Numbered from the stretch's first letter, positions 24,676 through 34,894 are shown. The stretch is 64,000 nt of DNA from Ohessyouella blattaphilus (GCF_024721265.1 NZ_JAMXOC010000001.1:310001-374000), one strand, 5' to 3'. The notes: a model not told the origin generated them from the sequence alone. Numbers and translations: made by a program.

Positions 24676-25734
24676 TTATTCAAAAATACTGGCAATAATT
24701 TCTGGCACCGTCTCTAACTTCTCTTGCTTATACACATTGGCGCCGCAAAAGAGCAAGCCCTGATCCACTTCTCCTTTGGCCGCTGCCACCAAGGTATCGG
24801 TAATGCAATAGGGAATATCCTGAGGATTGCAACGCGCCAAGCATTGATGGCAAGGTGAGTGAGAAATCTGCTCACCGGCTTCTACCCGTTCCATTAGCTG
24901 ATTCCTAAGGGCACGTCCTGGCATCCCTACTGGGCTCTTAGTTATCACCACGTCTTCTTTGCTAGCGGCCAGATATGCTTCCTTATAACGGGAATCGGCA
25001 TCGCACTCTTTGCTAGTGATAAACCTAGTTGCCACCTGAACGGCGTCTACCCCTAAAGCAAATGCCCGTTTAGCATCTTCTTTTGATTCAATCCCGCCAC
25101 CAAAGGCCACCGGAATTTTCTTCTGATACTTACATGCGTATTCCTTCACCACTTCCAAGATGCCTTTTACTTCTTTATCATAAGTCAATTCGTCCAAACT
25201 TTCCACATCTTCTTTTGAAAAACCTAGATGACCACCGGCTTTTGGACCTTCAACCACGATTAAATCAGGCACTCTTTGGTACTTTTTATCCCACAGCTTA
25301 AGGATGACACTTGCTGCTTTTATGGAAGAAACAATCGGAGCAATCTTCGTCTTCGCTCCAGCCACAAGCTTTGGCAGCTCAACCGGTAACCCGGCTCCGG
25401 AGATAATAATATCCGCACCAGCCCCTACTGCCGCCATTACGTGTTCCTTATAATGCTTAAGGGCTACCATAATATTCACCCCTACAACACCGTCTGGAGC
25501 TATTGCTTTCGCCTTCTTAATCTCCATTCTCAGGGCTCTATCATTAGCACTTTTTACATCTGTGTCAAAATCCGGCTCGCGAAAACCAATCTGGGCACTA
25601 CTTATCACGCCAATACCGCCAGCTTTTGCTACGGCCCCGGCTAGATTACCGAGGCTAATCCCAACGCCCATTCCCCCTTGAATCAGAGGAATTTCCGCTG
25701 TTAAATCACCTATCTGCAAAGGTGTCACCTTCAT
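24676..25734 (-). CDS. FMN-dependent NAD(P)H oxidoreductase (nitronate monooxygenase / FabK-like)
   Basis: 352-residue TIM-barrel flavoprotein. IQGGMGVGISLGNLAGAVAK and VVEGPKAGGHLGF are FMN-site motifs shared with FabK and nitronate monooxygenase. It differs from the FabK in the same operon by a C-terminal cysteine-rich stretch (CHQCLARCNPQDIPYC) that may bind a metal or cluster. It probably acts on acyl chains given the operon, but nitronate oxidation cannot be excluded. Confidence 0.8.
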   Translation of the reverse strand: MKVTPLQIGDLTAEIPLIQGGMGVGISLGNLAGAVAKAGGIGVISSAQIGFREPDFDTDVKSANDRALRMEIKKAKAIAPDGVVGVNIMVALKHYKEHVMAAVGAGADIIISGAGLPVELPKLVAGAKTKIAPIVSSIKAASVILKLWDKKYQRVPDLIVVEGPKAGGHLGFSKEDVESLDELTYDKEVKGILEVVKEYACKYQKKIPVAFGGGIESKEDAKRAFALGVDAVQVATRFITSKECDADSRYKEAYLAASKEDVVITKSPVGMPGRALRNQLMERVEAGEQISHSPCHQCLARCNPQDIPYCITDTLVAAAKGEVDQGLLFCGANVYKQEKLETVPEIIASIFE

Positions 25735-25745
25735 GTCAATATCTC

Positions 25746-27449
25746 CTACATCTCCCTAAATCGCTGATACCTACGTTCGCTGATTTCATCCCCACTTAAA
25801 TCCTGATAATCCTGCAAAAATCTCGTAATACCCTGCTCTAACTGCTTGGTTACTACTCCTAAATTCTGCAAAGTAAAATGACCTGGCTCTTCTATGACCT
25901 GTTCAATTATCCCCATTTCCAGTAAATCCTTCGCTGTCAGCTTCATTACTTCTGCCGCTTCTTTAGCAAGACTAGCATCCTTCCACAAGATACTGGCAAA
26001 GCCTTCCGGAGAAAGAATCGAATAAATGGCATTTTCCAGCATCCAGACCTCATTGGCTGTCGCCATCGCAAGAGCTCCACCACTGCCACCCTCACCGATA
26101 ACAATGGATAAAATCGGCACCTTAAGAGCAGACATCTCGTAGAGATTTCTGGCAATTGCCTCTCCTTGGCCCCGTTCTTCCGCTTCCAGGCCGCAAAAGG
26201 CTCCCGGTGTATCCACAAAACAGATAATCGGACGACCGAATTTCTCCGCCTGCTTCATTAGCCGAAGAGCTTTGCGATACCCTTCCGGAGAGGGCATGCC
26301 AAAGTTGCGGCGGATATTTTCTTTCGTATCCTTACCTTTGGCCTGAGCAATGACCGTTACGGGTAGGCCCTTAAAGCGAGCCACGCCGCCGATGATCGCT
26401 TCGTCGTCGCCGTAATAACGATCGCCGTGAAACTCGGTGAAATCCTCAAACAAATGGGTTAGGTAATCCTCACCTACGGGCCGATCCTTCATTCGCGAAA
26501 GTAGCACCCTGTCCCAAGCACCAGCAATCTCATTCTTCACTTCGCTGGCACTCTCTAGCGGCGCTGCCGCTAGCAAAGTAGTCGGCGTTTGTGAATGAAG
26601 ACTGAGAATCTCGGCTAACGTTTTCTTTAGTTCTGGTCTAGCGACAATTTTATCTACAAAACCGTGTTCCTTTAAAAACTCAGCTCGCTGAAAGCCTTTT
26701 GGCAGCTTCTGCCCAATGGTCTGTTCAATAACCCTCGGACCGGCAAAACCGATTAACGCTCCTGGCTCTGCCAGAATAATGTCGCCTAGCATGGCAAAGC
26801 TAGCTGTGACCCCGCCGGTGGTGGGATCCGTTAAGACCGAAATAAAAAGATTCCCGCTATCGCTATGGCGCTTAAGAGCCGCGCTGGTTTTGGTCATTTG
26901 CATGAGAGAAACAATGCCTTCTTGCATCCTCGCTCCGCCGGAGCAAGCAAAAAGGATCAGCGGCAGATTCTCCTTGGTGGCTCGCTCTGCTGCTCTAGTA
27001 ATCTTCTCACCTACTACTTGACCCATACTAGCCATCAGGAAGCGACCATCCATCACTCCGATTATAGCTGGATTTCCTTCCACCTGGCAGGAGCCGGTAA
27101 TAACCGCTTCTTGCAGGCTGGTCCTTGTCTGAATTTCGGCGATTTTATCTTCGTATTTAGGATAGTTTAACGGGTTTTTAGTAACTAAATCATCGTCAAA
27201 AGAAACGAACGAGTTGCTATCGGCCACCATTTCAATTCGCCTTCTGGCATGGACGCGAAAATAGCCCTCACACTTAGGACAAGTGTAAAAATTTTCTTTT
27301 ACATCATCGGTAATAATCGCCGCTCCGCATTTATTGCACTTTCTCAGCAGCCCCTCTGGCACTTCTGGTTTCTCCTGCTTAATCGTCTGCAGAGTTTTGC
27401 GAGTATTATGAACGGTCTTTGTTTTTTTAAAAACATTCGTTAACTGCAT
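25746..27449 (-). CDS. accDA: Acetyl-CoA carboxylase carboxyltransferase, fused beta (AccD) and alpha (AccA) subunits
   Basis: 567 residues carrying both carboxyltransferase halves in one chain. Residues ~35-285 are AccD-like, with the zinc ribbon CNKCGAA...CPKCEG, then GGARMQEG and [14 protein letters not shown]. Residues ~290-567 are AccA-like, with [28 protein letters not shown] and [11 protein letters not shown]. The alpha part lacks most of the N-terminal helical region of stand-alone AccA. No stop or frameshift separates them. It makes malonyl-CoA with AccB and AccC, and overlaps accC by 10 bases. Confidence 0.93.
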   Translation of the reverse strand: MQLTNVFKKTKTVHNTRKTLQTIKQEKPEVPEGLLRKCNKCGAAIITDDVKENFYTCPKCEGYFRVHARRRIEMVADSNSFVSFDDDLVTKNPLNYPKYEDKIAEIQTRTSLQEAVITGSCQVEGNPAIIGVMDGRFLMASMGQVVGEKITRAAERATKENLPLILFACSGGARMQEGIVSLMQMTKTSAALKRHSDSGNLFISVLTDPTTGGVTASFAMLGDIILAEPGALIGFAGPRVIEQTIGQKLPKGFQRAEFLKEHGFVDKIVARPELKKTLAEILSLHSQTPTTLLAAAPLESASEVKNEIAGAWDRVLLSRMKDRPVGEDYLTHLFEDFTEFHGDRYYGDDEAIIGGVARFKGLPVTVIAQAKGKDTKENIRRNFGMPSPEGYRKALRLMKQAEKFGRPIICFVDTPGAFCGLEAEERGQGEAIARNLYEMSALKVPILSIVIGEGGSGGALAMATANEVWMLENAIYSILSPEGFASILWKDASLAKEAAEVMKLTAKDLLEMGIIEQVIEEPGHFTLQNLGVVTKQLEQGITRFLQDYQDLSGDEISERRYQRFREM

Positions 27450-28795
27450 AAGATTTCACCTTTATGTTTCTCGATAAACTCAATATCGATATCTCCCTTA
27501 CAGAAATCTTCGTTACTGAGAATTTCATACTGATAATCTACATTTGTCTCGACCCCATCAATGATTACCTCACCTAGGGCACTTTGCATCTTGGCAATCG
27601 CCTCTTTCCGGTTCTTCGCCCAGACAATCAGCTTCGCCACCATAGAATCGTAGTACGGCGGAATCGTATAGCCACTATAGATTGCCGAGTCAATGCGAAT
27701 CCCCTTACCGCCTGGCAGATACATATCCTTAATCGTACCGGGAGAAGGTGCAAAGTTCTTCCTGGGATTTTCCGCATTAATACGACACTCAATGGCGTGA
27801 CCGGAAAGACGAACATCCTCCTGGGTAACGCTTAAGCGTTCGCCACTGGCAATGCGAATCTGCTCCTTCACAAGATCGATTCCCGTAACCCATTCTGTCA
27901 CCGGGTGTTCCACTTGAATACGGGTGTTCATCTCCATAAAATAGAAATTATTATCTTTCTCAAGTAGGAATTCAATCGTTCCCGCATTTTGGTAGTTCGT
28001 TGCCCGAGCCGCCCGCACAGCCGCTTCACCCATAGCTTTTCGTAGCTCTTTCGTTAAGGCCACACTAGGAGATTCTTCGATCATCTTCTGGTGATTACGC
28101 TGAATCGAGCAATCACGCTCCCCGAGATGAACTACATTACCGTGTTCATCTGCCAAGATCTGGAATTCAATATGACGAGGATTTTGTACAAAATGTTCAA
28201 TGTACATCGTGTCATCCCCAAAGGCGTTACGGGTCTCTTGTTGTGCCGTCTTAAACGCCTGCTCAAACTCCTCTTCCCTATGGGCTTCTCGCATTCCTTT
28301 ACCACCGCCACCAAGGGCAGCTTTAATAATAACCGGATAACCAATCTCTCCCGCCAGTGTAAACCCAGTCTCCCAGTCGTAAACCGCCTCCTTGGTCCCG
28401 GGGATAACCGGGACGTTCGCTGCCATCATGGTCTTCCTGGCTTCTTGCTTATTGCCAAGGCTAGCAATCACCTCGGCTTTCGGACCGATAAAAATAATAT
28501 TACACTTTTCACAAAGCTCGGCGAACTTAGCGTTCTCTGATAAGAAACCAAACCCTGGATGAATGGCATCTGCACCGGATACTAAGGTTGCGCTGATTAT
28601 CTTTTCCATCTCCAGGTAACTCTTAGTGGCTGGTGCTGGGCCGATGCAAATCGCTTCATCGGCTAACTGAGTATGCAACGCTTCCTTATCGGCTTCTGAG
28701 TATACCGCCACCGTTTCAATGCCCATTTCACGACAGGCCCTGATAATCCGGACGGCAATCTCTCCTCTATTTGCAATTAGTACTTTCTTAATCAT
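27440..28795 (-). CDS. accC: Biotin carboxylase subunit of acetyl-CoA carboxylase
   Basis: About 451 residues, ATP-grasp enzyme carboxylating the biotin on AccB. Motifs: [18 protein letters not shown] at the N-terminus, ATP-binding loop [27 protein letters not shown] and the CRINAEN block. The ATG at 28795 is chosen because the protein family begins at [12 protein letters not shown]; the five extra upstream codons overlap fabZ. Confidence 0.96.
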   Translation of the reverse strand: MIKKVLIANRGEIAVRIIRACREMGIETVAVYSEADKEALHTQLADEAICIGPAPATKSYLEMEKIISATLVSGADAIHPGFGFLSENAKFAELCEKCNIIFIGPKAEVIASLGNKQEARKTMMAANVPVIPGTKEAVYDWETGFTLAGEIGYPVIIKAALGGGGKGMREAHREEEFEQAFKTAQQETRNAFGDDTMYIEHFVQNPRHIEFQILADEHGNVVHLGERDCSIQRNHQKMIEESPSVALTKELRKAMGEAAVRAARATNYQNAGTIEFLLEKDNNFYFMEMNTRIQVEHPVTEWVTGIDLVKEQIRIASGERLSVTQEDVRLSGHAIECRINAENPRKNFAPSPGTIKDMYLPGGKGIRIDSAIYSGYTIPPYYDSMVAKLIVWAKNRKEAIAKMQSALGEVIIDGVETNVDYQYEILSNEDFCKGDIDIEFIEKHKGEILCS

Positions 28796-28802
28796 AATCG
28801 TC

Positions 28803-29231
28803 CTATCCAACCATAAAGGTTAATTCCCCGCTCACAACTACTTTCCCGTCCACTGAGGCCTTGGCTTCGCCAATTCCCACAGGGCCTTTTTGCTTAATGA
28901 TTCTCGTCTCTAGGCGAATCTTATCGCCGGGAATAATCTTGCCTTTAAACTTGCATTTGTTAATGCCGCCAAAGTAAGCGATTTTCCCTTTATTCTCTTC
29001 TTTGGAAAGAATCGCCACCGCCCCCGCTTGGGCTAGGGCTTCAATCGTTAATACCCCTGGCATAACCGGTTCCTGGGGAAAGTGTCCTGCAAAAAATTCC
29101 TCTCGGTAAGATACGCACTTATATCCCACAGCGTATTCTCCTGGTTCGTAGTCTTCAATATAATCCAGTAGTAAAAAGGGATGTCTATGAGGAATAATCT
29201 CCTGAATTTCCTCAATTCCTAAATGCTTCAT
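28803..29231 (-). CDS. fabZ: 3-hydroxyacyl-ACP dehydratase
   Basis: 142 residues, hot-dog fold enzyme dehydrating 3-hydroxyacyl-ACP. Catalytic His in PHRHPFLLLD (~residues 15-24) and the helix HFPQEPVMPGVLTIEALAQ with the catalytic Glu are intact. Ribosome site GGAGGAG precedes the ATG. It sits between accB and accC, as in many Firmicute fab operons. Confidence 0.96.
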   Translation of the reverse strand: MKHLGIEEIQEIIPHRHPFLLLDYIEDYEPGEYAVGYKCVSYREEFFAGHFPQEPVMPGVLTIEALAQAGAVAILSKEENKGKIAYFGGINKCKFKGKIIPGDKIRLETRIIKQKGPVGIGEAKASVDGKVVVSGELTFMVG

Positions 29232-29244
29232 CGTCCTCTCCTCC

Positions 29245-29673
29245 TTAGCTTATTCTAAATAGCGGTTGGCCATACTCCACCATCTCACCGTTTTCCACTA
29301 GTACCTCGGCAATAACCCCTTGGTAATCGCTTTCGATTTCGTTCATCAGCTTCATGGCTTCGACAATTGCTAGCGTCTGGCCTTTATTAACGGTATCCCC
29401 TACCTTTACAAAGGGTGGCTCCTCTTCACCAGGAGCAGCGTAGAAGGTCCCTACAAGGGGAGAGGTTACCACCTTTCCTGAAACTTCGGCAGCGCTTTCC
29501 GGAGCGACCACTGGTACGGCTTCTACTGGTACTGCCTCAACGCTGGAGACGCTAACCTGACTACCTTTTTGCTTCGATAATACTAATTTGGTTTCGCTCT
29601 CTTCGTATTTAAACGTCTGCAAATTTGATGCCGATACTGCTTTTATCAGTTCTAAAATATGCTCTTGCTTCAT
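29245..29673 (-). CDS. accB: Biotin carboxyl carrier protein of acetyl-CoA carboxylase
   Basis: 142 residues. N-terminal helical segment, Ala/Pro/Val-rich linker (repeated VEAVPV) and C-terminal biotinyl domain with the biotin-accepting lysine in VEAMKLMNE (Lys108). Carries CO2 between AccC and the AccDA carboxyltransferase. Confidence 0.96.
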   Translation of the reverse strand: MKQEHILELIKAVSASNLQTFKYEESETKLVLSKQKGSQVSVSSVEAVPVEAVPVVAPESAAEVSGKVVTSPLVGTFYAAPGEEEPPFVKVGDTVNKGQTLAIVEAMKLMNEIESDYQGVIAEVLVENGEMVEYGQPLFRIS

Positions 29674-29687
29674 AATCTTCTCCTCGT

Positions 29688-30926
29688 TTAACCTTCGTAC
29701 TTCTTCAGTAGCAAGGTCGCGTTATGACCACCAAATCCCAAGGAATTTGTCAATACATTCTTCACTTCCTTCTCAACTGGACCGTCAATTGCATAGTTTA
29801 AATCTAGTTCTTCTTCAGGCTCTACACTTCCCACTGTCTGATGGATAAAGCCCTCCTCAATGGACTTCACGCAGGTGATAAATTCCACTCCGCCAGCGGC
29901 GCCAAGAAGATGGCCAATCATGGACTTGGTGGAGTTGATAACCACGTCTTTTGCGGCCTCGCCAAAGGCCAGCTTAATCGCCCGGGTTTCGAATTTGTCA
30001 TTAAGCGGTGTGCTGGTTCCGTGGGCATTGATATAATCAATATCCGCTGGTACCAAATCGCCTTCCTTAATCGCAATTTCCATGGCTTTCGCCGCCCCAG
30101 CACCGTCCTCTGCCGGTGAGGTAATGTGAAAGGCATCCGCAGTCGCCCCATAACCGGCAATCTCCGCGTAGATTTTTGCCCCTCTTTTCTTAGCATGCTC
30201 TAATTCTTCCAGCATCACCACCCCAGCGCCTTCGCCCATAACAAAGCCATCACGGTCTTTATCAAAAGGTCTAGAAGCTGTCTCCTTATCAGGGTTGGTG
30301 GAAAGAGCCGTAAGCGCCTGAAAACCGGCGGTACCAATTTCACAAATCGACGCTTCTGCGCCACCTGCTAGACCAAAGTCCATATCGCCATATTGAATCG
30401 CCCTGTATGCGTCTCCGATAGAGTGAGTCCCTGTGGCACAAGCGGTTACCACGTTGGTGCACTTGCCTTTAAATCCGGTGGCAATGGAGACGTTACCGGC
30501 AGCCATATTAGAAATCATCATCGGTACTAGTAGCGGGTTGACCCTTGACGGGCCTCTATCCTTTAGCTTCTGATAGCTTCTCTCTAGCTCCTGTAAGGAG
30601 CCAATTCCCGAACCCACGATCACACCAGCCCGGTACGGGTCTTCCTTTTCGATTTCAATTCCCGAATCTTTAAGAGCCTCTAGAGCTGCACAGACGGCAT
30701 ACTGAGCGAATAAGTCCATCCTTTTTGCCATCTTAAAATCCATATGCTCTTTCGCTACAAAGCCCTTCACCTCTCCGGCTAACTTTACTTTATAATCGGT
30801 TGTATCAAAGCGGGTGATCTCCTCAATCCCCACTTTGCCTGCACGAATGCCAGACCAGAATTCTTCCACGTTATTTCCGATAGGTGTTACGGCTCCTAGC
30901 CCAGTTACCACTACTCTTTTCTTCAT
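29688..30926 (-). CDS. fabF: 3-oxoacyl-ACP synthase II
   Basis: 412-residue condensing enzyme for chain elongation. Active-site Cys163 in VTACATGTHS, catalytic His in INAHGTSTPLND and in KSMIGHLLGAAG, and the C-terminal NSLGFGGHNA glycine-rich loop. ATG at 30926. Confidence 0.97.
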   Translation of the reverse strand: MKKRVVVTGLGAVTPIGNNVEEFWSGIRAGKVGIEEITRFDTTDYKVKLAGEVKGFVAKEHMDFKMAKRMDLFAQYAVCAALEALKDSGIEIEKEDPYRAGVIVGSGIGSLQELERSYQKLKDRGPSRVNPLLVPMMISNMAAGNVSIATGFKGKCTNVVTACATGTHSIGDAYRAIQYGDMDFGLAGGAEASICEIGTAGFQALTALSTNPDKETASRPFDKDRDGFVMGEGAGVVMLEELEHAKKRGAKIYAEIAGYGATADAFHITSPAEDGAGAAKAMEIAIKEGDLVPADIDYINAHGTSTPLNDKFETRAIKLAFGEAAKDVVINSTKSMIGHLLGAAGGVEFITCVKSIEEGFIHQTVGSVEPEEELDLNYAIDGPVEKEVKNVLTNSLGFGGHNATLLLKKYEG

Positions 30927-30953
30927 CCTTTTTTCTCCTATCTCCAGATTCCT

Positions 30954-31688
30954 CTAGATCACCATGCCGCCGTCTACATTAAGGACTTGACCGGTTATAT
31001 ACTTTGTCTCGTCTGCTGCTAAAAAAGAAATCACGCCAGCCACATCTTCAGGGCTACCATAAGTCCCTAAAGGGATCTGGGATAAGGTGGCTTCTTTTAC
31101 TTTATCGGATAATTCCTCCGTCATATCGGTGCTGATAAATCCTGGAGCTACGGCGTTAACGAGGATCCCTCTACTAGCGACTTCTCTCGCCGTTGCTTTC
31201 GTCAGCCCGATAACCCCTGCTTTTGAAGCCGCATAGTTGGCCTGTCCCGCATTCCCTGTTTCACCCACCACGGAAGAGATGTTGATAATTCGGCCGCTTC
31301 TTTGCTTTAGCATCTGACGAACGGTAAAGCGGGTCGTATTAAAGGCTCCTTTTAAATTGGTATTGATAACCTCATCAAAATCCGCTTCCGACATCTTCAT
31401 CAACAGATTGTCTCGAGTAATCCCTGCGTTATTAACCAGCACATCTAAGCTACCTTCGGTTTTAATCACCTCGCTAATAAACGCTTCACAGGCGGTAAAA
31501 TCAGCGACGTTACACTGATACGTGGAAGCTTCGCCGCCGTTTTCTTCAATCTCTTTTTTTAAAGCTTCCGCCTGATCGGCAGAACCGTTATAATTGATGA
31601 TTACTTTCATGCCATCACTAGCAAGGCGTCTGGCAATCGCTTTTCCAATTCCTCTAGCGCCCCCAGTTACTACTGCCACTTTACTCAT
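30954..31688 (-). CDS. fabG: 3-oxoacyl-ACP reductase
   Basis: 244-residue SDR enzyme using NADPH: TGGARGIGKA cofactor loop, NNAG, catalytic Ser of ISSVVGETGN and YAASKAG (Tyr/Lys), and VNAVAPGFISTDMT. Overlaps fabD by 8 bases. Confidence 0.96.
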   Translation of the reverse strand: MSKVAVVTGGARGIGKAIARRLASDGMKVIINYNGSADQAEALKKEIEENGGEASTYQCNVADFTACEAFISEVIKTEGSLDVLVNNAGITRDNLLMKMSEADFDEVINTNLKGAFNTTRFTVRQMLKQRSGRIINISSVVGETGNAGQANYAASKAGVIGLTKATAREVASRGILVNAVAPGFISTDMTEELSDKVKEATLSQIPLGTYGSPEDVAGVISFLAADETKYITGQVLNVDGGMVI

Positions 31689-32589
31689 TCTGCAAATCCT
31701 CCCACTTCGAGATATTTCTCACCTTTACGCTCTTATCTATTTTTCTTAGGAAACCACTCAAAGTCTTTCCTGGACCAATCTCAATAAAGGTCTCTACCCC
31801 ATCAGCAATTAGCCTTTTCATGGATTGCTCCCAGCAAACAGACGAGCTAATCTGGCTAACGAGTAGTTCCTTAATCTCACTGCTATCCTCTACATAGTCA
31901 GCCGTAACATTCGTAATATAGGGAATTTCCAGCTTATCAAAAGCCACTGATTCCAGCTCTTTCCTAAGCTCCGCGCCAGCCCCTTTTAGCATCGGCGAAT
32001 GAAAAGGGCCACTTACTTTAAGCGGCAAAACCCTTCTCGCTCCCGCCTCTTTTAGAGCAATACCCGCTGCTTCTACTGCTGCCTTTTCTCCTGTAATCAC
32101 TATCTGCCCTGGACAGTTATAGTTAGCAATACTAACCCCGCCGATGGTCTCTGTAATCGCAGCAATCCCTTCGGCTTCCATACCGATAACGGCGCTCATA
32201 GCACCCTCTCCCGTAGGAACGGCATGCTCCATTAGTATTCCTCTTTTGCGAACCAAGGCTACCGCTTGCTGAGCACTTAGGGCCCCGCAGGTAGCAATAG
32301 CCGCGTATTCCCCCAGGCTAAGACCAGCACAGACATCTGGGCGTATCCCAGTCTGTTCCATAAAGACCGCTGTCATCGCCAGACACGTTGCCACCATCGC
32401 TGGCTGGGTATACTCGGTAATATCTAGCTTGTCATTATCGTTAAAACAAAGGGACGCAAGATCTAGTCCACAAGCAGCTGAGGACTCTTCATAAATCTTT
32501 TTCGCCGCCTCGCTGCGGTCATAAAAATCTTTCCCCATCCCGATTGCTTGGGCACCTTGTCCCGGATATATAAAAGCAATTTTACTCAT
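31681..32589 (-). CDS. fabD: Malonyl-CoA:ACP transacylase
   Basis: 302 residues. Starts IAFIYPGQGAQ, with nucleophile Ser91 in GLSLGEYAA and catalytic His in SGPFHSPMLKGA. It supplies malonyl-ACP for elongation. Overlaps fabK by 8 bases and fabG by 8 bases, indicating coupled translation. Confidence 0.96.
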   Translation of the reverse strand: MSKIAFIYPGQGAQAIGMGKDFYDRSEAAKKIYEESSAACGLDLASLCFNDNDKLDITEYTQPAMVATCLAMTAVFMEQTGIRPDVCAGLSLGEYAAIATCGALSAQQAVALVRKRGILMEHAVPTGEGAMSAVIGMEAEGIAAITETIGGVSIANYNCPGQIVITGEKAAVEAAGIALKEAGARRVLPLKVSGPFHSPMLKGAGAELRKELESVAFDKLEIPYITNVTADYVEDSSEIKELLVSQISSSVCWEQSMKRLIADGVETFIEIGPGKTLSGFLRKIDKSVKVRNISKWEDLQNE

Positions 32590-33520
32590 AAAAGCCCATC
32601 CCTCCGATTAAATCATCTGTTTCTTTAACCAGCTTCTGAATCAGCTCCTGACAAGACATGCGTTCTTTCACCATTCCCGCAATCTGACCGGCCATTACGC
32701 TGCCGGCTTTTATATCCCCATCGACCACCGCTTTTCTAAGGCCACCTAGGGTAAGTAATTCAAGTTCTTCAAAACTTGCACCATTATTTTCTAAGTCAAT
32801 GTATTTCTTCGTCATCTCATTTCGCAAAGCCCGGACTGGATGACCCGTACTTCTTCCCGTCACTCGGGAATCGATATCCTTGGCTTTAATGATTCTCTCT
32901 TTGTAATTATCGTGGACCTGAGCTTCATCGGTAACCACGAAATGAGTCCCTAACTGCATGCCCTTTGCTCCTAGCATATAAGCAGCTGCCATCCCTCTAC
33001 CATCAGCGATACCGCCAGCGGCAATTACTGGAATATTAACGGCATCCACAATCTGAGGAACAAGTACCATGGTCGTGCTTTCGCCGATATGACCACCGGC
33101 TTCGCTACCTTCGGCGACAACGCAGTCCGCACCAGCTCTTTCCATTCTCTTAGCAAAAGCGACGGAAGCAACTACAGGAATCACCTTAATGCCGGCAGCT
33201 TTCCACATCTCCATATACTTCTCCGGAGTTCCTGCACCGGTGGTAACCACTGGGACACCTTCTTCTACAATCACTTTTGCCACTTCATCGGCATAAGGAC
33301 TCATTAGCATAATGTTTACCCCAAAAGGTTTGTCCGTCAGCTTTTTTGCTTCCCGGACTTGCTCTCTTACCCAATCCGCCGGAGCGCTAGCGGCGCCAAT
33401 TAACCCGAGGCCGCCAGCATTAGAAACAGCGGCAGCTAAGTGATACTCAGCCACCCAAGCCATTCCTCCTTGAATAATTGGATATTCGATTCCTAATATT
33501 TTTGTCACTTCCGTTTTCAT
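32582..33520 (-). CDS. fabK: Enoyl-ACP reductase II, FMN-dependent
   Basis: 312 residues. TIM-barrel flavoprotein reducing trans-2-enoyl-ACP: YPIIQGGMAWVAEYHLAAAVSNAGGLG, CVVAEGSEAGGHIGE and AAGGIADGRG match FabK. It is the only enoyl reductase type in the operon; FabK enzymes are insensitive to triclosan. Position between acpP and fabD is standard. Confidence 0.94.
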   Translation of the reverse strand: MKTEVTKILGIEYPIIQGGMAWVAEYHLAAAVSNAGGLGLIGAASAPADWVREQVREAKKLTDKPFGVNIMLMSPYADEVAKVIVEEGVPVVTTGAGTPEKYMEMWKAAGIKVIPVVASVAFAKRMERAGADCVVAEGSEAGGHIGESTTMVLVPQIVDAVNIPVIAAGGIADGRGMAAAYMLGAKGMQLGTHFVVTDEAQVHDNYKERIIKAKDIDSRVTGRSTGHPVRALRNEMTKKYIDLENNGASFEELELLTLGGLRKAVVDGDIKAGSVMAGQIAGMVKERMSCQELIQKLVKETDDLIGGMGFYE

Positions 33521-33550
33521 AAACTTTTGCCCTTTCTTATAACTTACTAA

Positions 33551-33775
33551 TTATTTATGAGCGTTGATATACTCAATTACATCACCTACGGTTGCGATTT
33601 TTTCTAAATCCTCGGTAGGAATTTCCACGCCGAATTCTTCTTCCATCGCCATCACTAGCTCAAATAAGTCCAAAGAATCCGCACCCAAATCCTCTTTAAA
33701 ATTTGAAGTCTCCGTTACGTCTGCTGCGTCAACTCCTAAGTTCTCTGCGATCATTTCTTTTAATTTTTCTAACAT
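33551..33775 (-). CDS. acpP: Acyl carrier protein
   Basis: 74 residues, acidic four-helix protein; phosphopantetheine attachment Ser34 in [17 protein letters not shown]. Carries the growing acyl chain. It sits 61 bases after fabH with its own ribosome site. Confidence 0.97.
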   Translation of the reverse strand: MLEKLKEMIAENLGVDAADVTETSNFKEDLGADSLDLFELVMAMEEEFGVEIPTEDLEKIATVGDVIEYINAHK

Positions 33776-33836
33776 AGTTCCATTCTCCTTTTATTTTGAA
33801 AATAAGATTTATATAACATCGCCGCGTACGGCGTGG

Positions 33837-34814
33837 TTACCATTCAATAATACTCGCACCCCAAGTTAGCCCGCCACCAAAACCGGCAATCACGATTCTA
33901 TCACCTGGCTTTAGCGTGCCATCCCGGCCTAGTTCACTTAAGATAATCGGAATACTAGCACTTGAAGTGTTGCCGTAATCCATTAAATTCATCGGATATT
34001 TCTCAATCGGCTGTTTCATCCGTCTTGATATCGCCTCCACAATCCGCTGATTGGCTTGGTGTAAAATAAAGTAATCAATCTCTTCTGGTCGCCGATTGTT
34101 CTTTTCTAGCACCTCACCGATGACCTCTGTTACTTTCGAAACGGCAAACTTAAACACCGCTTGCCCGTCCATCTGCATAAAGAACTCTGGACTAGTATAA
34201 GTCGTCTCCTGCTTCTTTGTAATACTATTTCCCACAAAGCGATTCGTCAGTGTCAAAGCTTCTGCCTTACTTCCGTCGGTATGGGCAACCGGTGTATAAT
34301 AAGTTCCCTCGCTAGCACCAACAACTGCGGCACCTGCCCCATCGCCAAAGAGAATGCAACTTCCTCTATCGCTCCAATCAATAATATTAGACAACGTCTC
34401 ACTTCCGATAATAAGAATCTTCTTATATAACCCAGAAGCAATGTAAGCCTGAGCGGTGTTATAAGCTAGCACAAAACCGGTGCACGCTGCCGTTATGTCA
34501 AAACAGACCGCATTCACTGCGCCGATTTCTCTTTGTACTAGGCAAGAGCAGGCCGGAATCAAGGCGTCTGGTGAATTCGTCGCCAAGATAATCAGTTCAA
34601 TCTCCGCTGCCTCCACCTTCGCATCTGCTAGTGCCGCTTTCGCTGCCGCTGCTGCCATCGAAGATACCGTCTCTTCACCAGCGATATGTCTTCTCGCAAC
34701 CCCTGTTCGCTCCCTGATCCACTCATCGGAAGTCTCTACATAGGTTGCTAATTCATTGTTATCCATTATATAGGCCGGTGCATAAGAACCGGTACCGATT
34801 ATCTTTCCTGTCAT
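33837..34814 (-). CDS. fabH: 3-oxoacyl-ACP synthase III
   Basis: 325 residues. Initiates fatty acid synthesis by condensing acyl-CoA with malonyl-ACP. Cys111 in DITAACTGFVLAYNTA, His in FILHQANQRI and Asn in YGNTSSASIP form the triad. First gene of the fab-acc-fabT operon, just after the operator at 34852-34868. Confidence 0.96.
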   Translation of the reverse strand: MTGKIIGTGSYAPAYIMDNNELATYVETSDEWIRERTGVARRHIAGEETVSSMAAAAAKAALADAKVEAAEIELIILATNSPDALIPACSCLVQREIGAVNAVCFDITAACTGFVLAYNTAQAYIASGLYKKILIIGSETLSNIIDWSDRGSCILFGDGAGAAVVGASEGTYYTPVAHTDGSKAEALTLTNRFVGNSITKKQETTYTSPEFFMQMDGQAVFKFAVSKVTEVIGEVLEKNNRRPEEIDYFILHQANQRIVEAISRRMKQPIEKYPMNLMDYGNTSSASIPIILSELGRDGTLKPGDRIVIAGFGGGLTWGASIIEW

Positions 34815-34833
34815 CTCATTTCCTCGTCTATAG

Positions 34834-34893
34834 ATACTTTGATTTTAAATTAGTTTGACTATCAAAGTATATCACAAGAGAAAAATCTGTCAA
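34834..34893 (-). promoter_or_regulatory. fab operon promoter with FabT-like operator
   Basis: On the minus strand: TTGACA (34893-34888), 16 bases, TATACT (34871-34866), with an extended TG. The palindrome AGTTTGACTATCAAAGT (34852-34868) overlaps the -10 and matches the FabT operator type TTTGA-N3-TCAAA. A second half-site ATACTTTGAT (34834-34843) is the exact inverse of 34861-34870. Binding there would block polymerase. Confidence 0.85.
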
Positions 34894-34894
34894 C

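Noticed and set aside
24676-25734. Calling the second flavoprotein fabK
   Set aside because: It is longer, with a cysteine-rich C-terminus, and differs from the FabK encoded between acpP and fabD; only a family-level name is justified.
33790-33836. GC-rich short palindrome (CGCCGTACGCGGCG on the minus strand) between fabH and acpP as a terminator
   Set aside because: The stem is short and has no T-run; operon continuity argues against a full terminator, though weak attenuation or RNA processing is possible.
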